DNA of 50,896 bases from Candidatus Kapaibacterium sp. (lineage in GTDB: Bacteria; Bacteroidota; Ignavibacteria; Kapaibacteriales; Kapaibacteriaceae), in NCBI GenBank assembly GCA_018883125.1, contig VEQR01000014.1, positions 1 through 50,896 of the forward strand, written 5' to 3'. The position numbers and the translations under genes are program-made. Below, in pieces: positions 50,846 to 50,896 of this stretch; position 1 is the first letter of the stretch; each line of letters starts with the position of its first letter. Below the pieces are notes generated by a model, which worked only from the letters and a program-made list of their open reading frames with translations, searched no databases and was not told the origin of the DNA.

Positions 50846-50896
50846 GTGGAACGGAATTCAAATCGCGTCATCGTCGGCATGTCCGGCGGCATCGAC
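50846..50896 (+). CDS. mnmA: tRNA-specific 2-thiouridylase MnmA, N-terminal fragment (cut by window end)
   Basis: GTG start; frame reads (M)ERNSNRVIVGMSGGID, matching the MnmA PP-loop start. Confidence 0.65.
   Translation, partial: MERNSNRVIVGMSGGID

Noticed and set aside
1-50896. ARGGGGC motif as simple internal Shine-Dalgarno-like sequence or rare-codon artefact
   Set aside because: The motif occurs equally in antisense orientation and in all reading frames, so neither explanation alone fits; kept as a main finding pending a formal null model.

Overview
This is a gene-dense bacterial window of about 51 kb with no phage, transposon, CRISPR or rRNA signal. The lineage looks like Bacteroidota/Chlorobiota/Ignavibacteria-Kapabacteria: it has several type IX secretion (T9SS)-style secreted proteins and a TTG-N20-TAnnTTTG promoter in front of a tRNA (taxonomy is inference). 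The housekeeping content includes queA (partial), an M32 carboxypeptidase, a SMUG2-like uracil-DNA glycosylase, a cytochrome c maturation operon (OB-fold protein, ccmC, a small ccmD-like ORF, ccmE, a second OB-fold protein, ccmF), a pseudouridine synthase, nth, rsmG, DUF4159 and DUF4175 proteins, an aldehyde dehydrogenase, def, a HAD hydrolase, yqeY, mutS2, accC, purL, a FtsX/LolE-type permease, a 3-hydroxyacyl-CoA dehydrogenase, kbl, an acyltransferase and the start of mnmA. The accessory content is surface or envelope proteins: two tandem SBBP/Ig-like paralogs, a BNR-repeat protein, an IgGFc-binding-like protein, and a 1450-aa vWA-WD40-ASH protein flanked by two double-OmpA-domain paralogs. 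The most interesting signal is not a gene. A short motif, ARGGGGC (AAGGGGC or AGGGGGC, usually followed by T), occurs about 65 times by hand count on both strands and in all reading frames. An inverted pair of it forms the stem of the tRNA terminator. This resembles the behaviour of DNA-uptake (DUS/USS)-like or other genome-wide architecture motifs. A second non-genic oddity is a telomere-like GGTTTTR heptamer array directly at the start codon of the aldehyde dehydrogenase gene.
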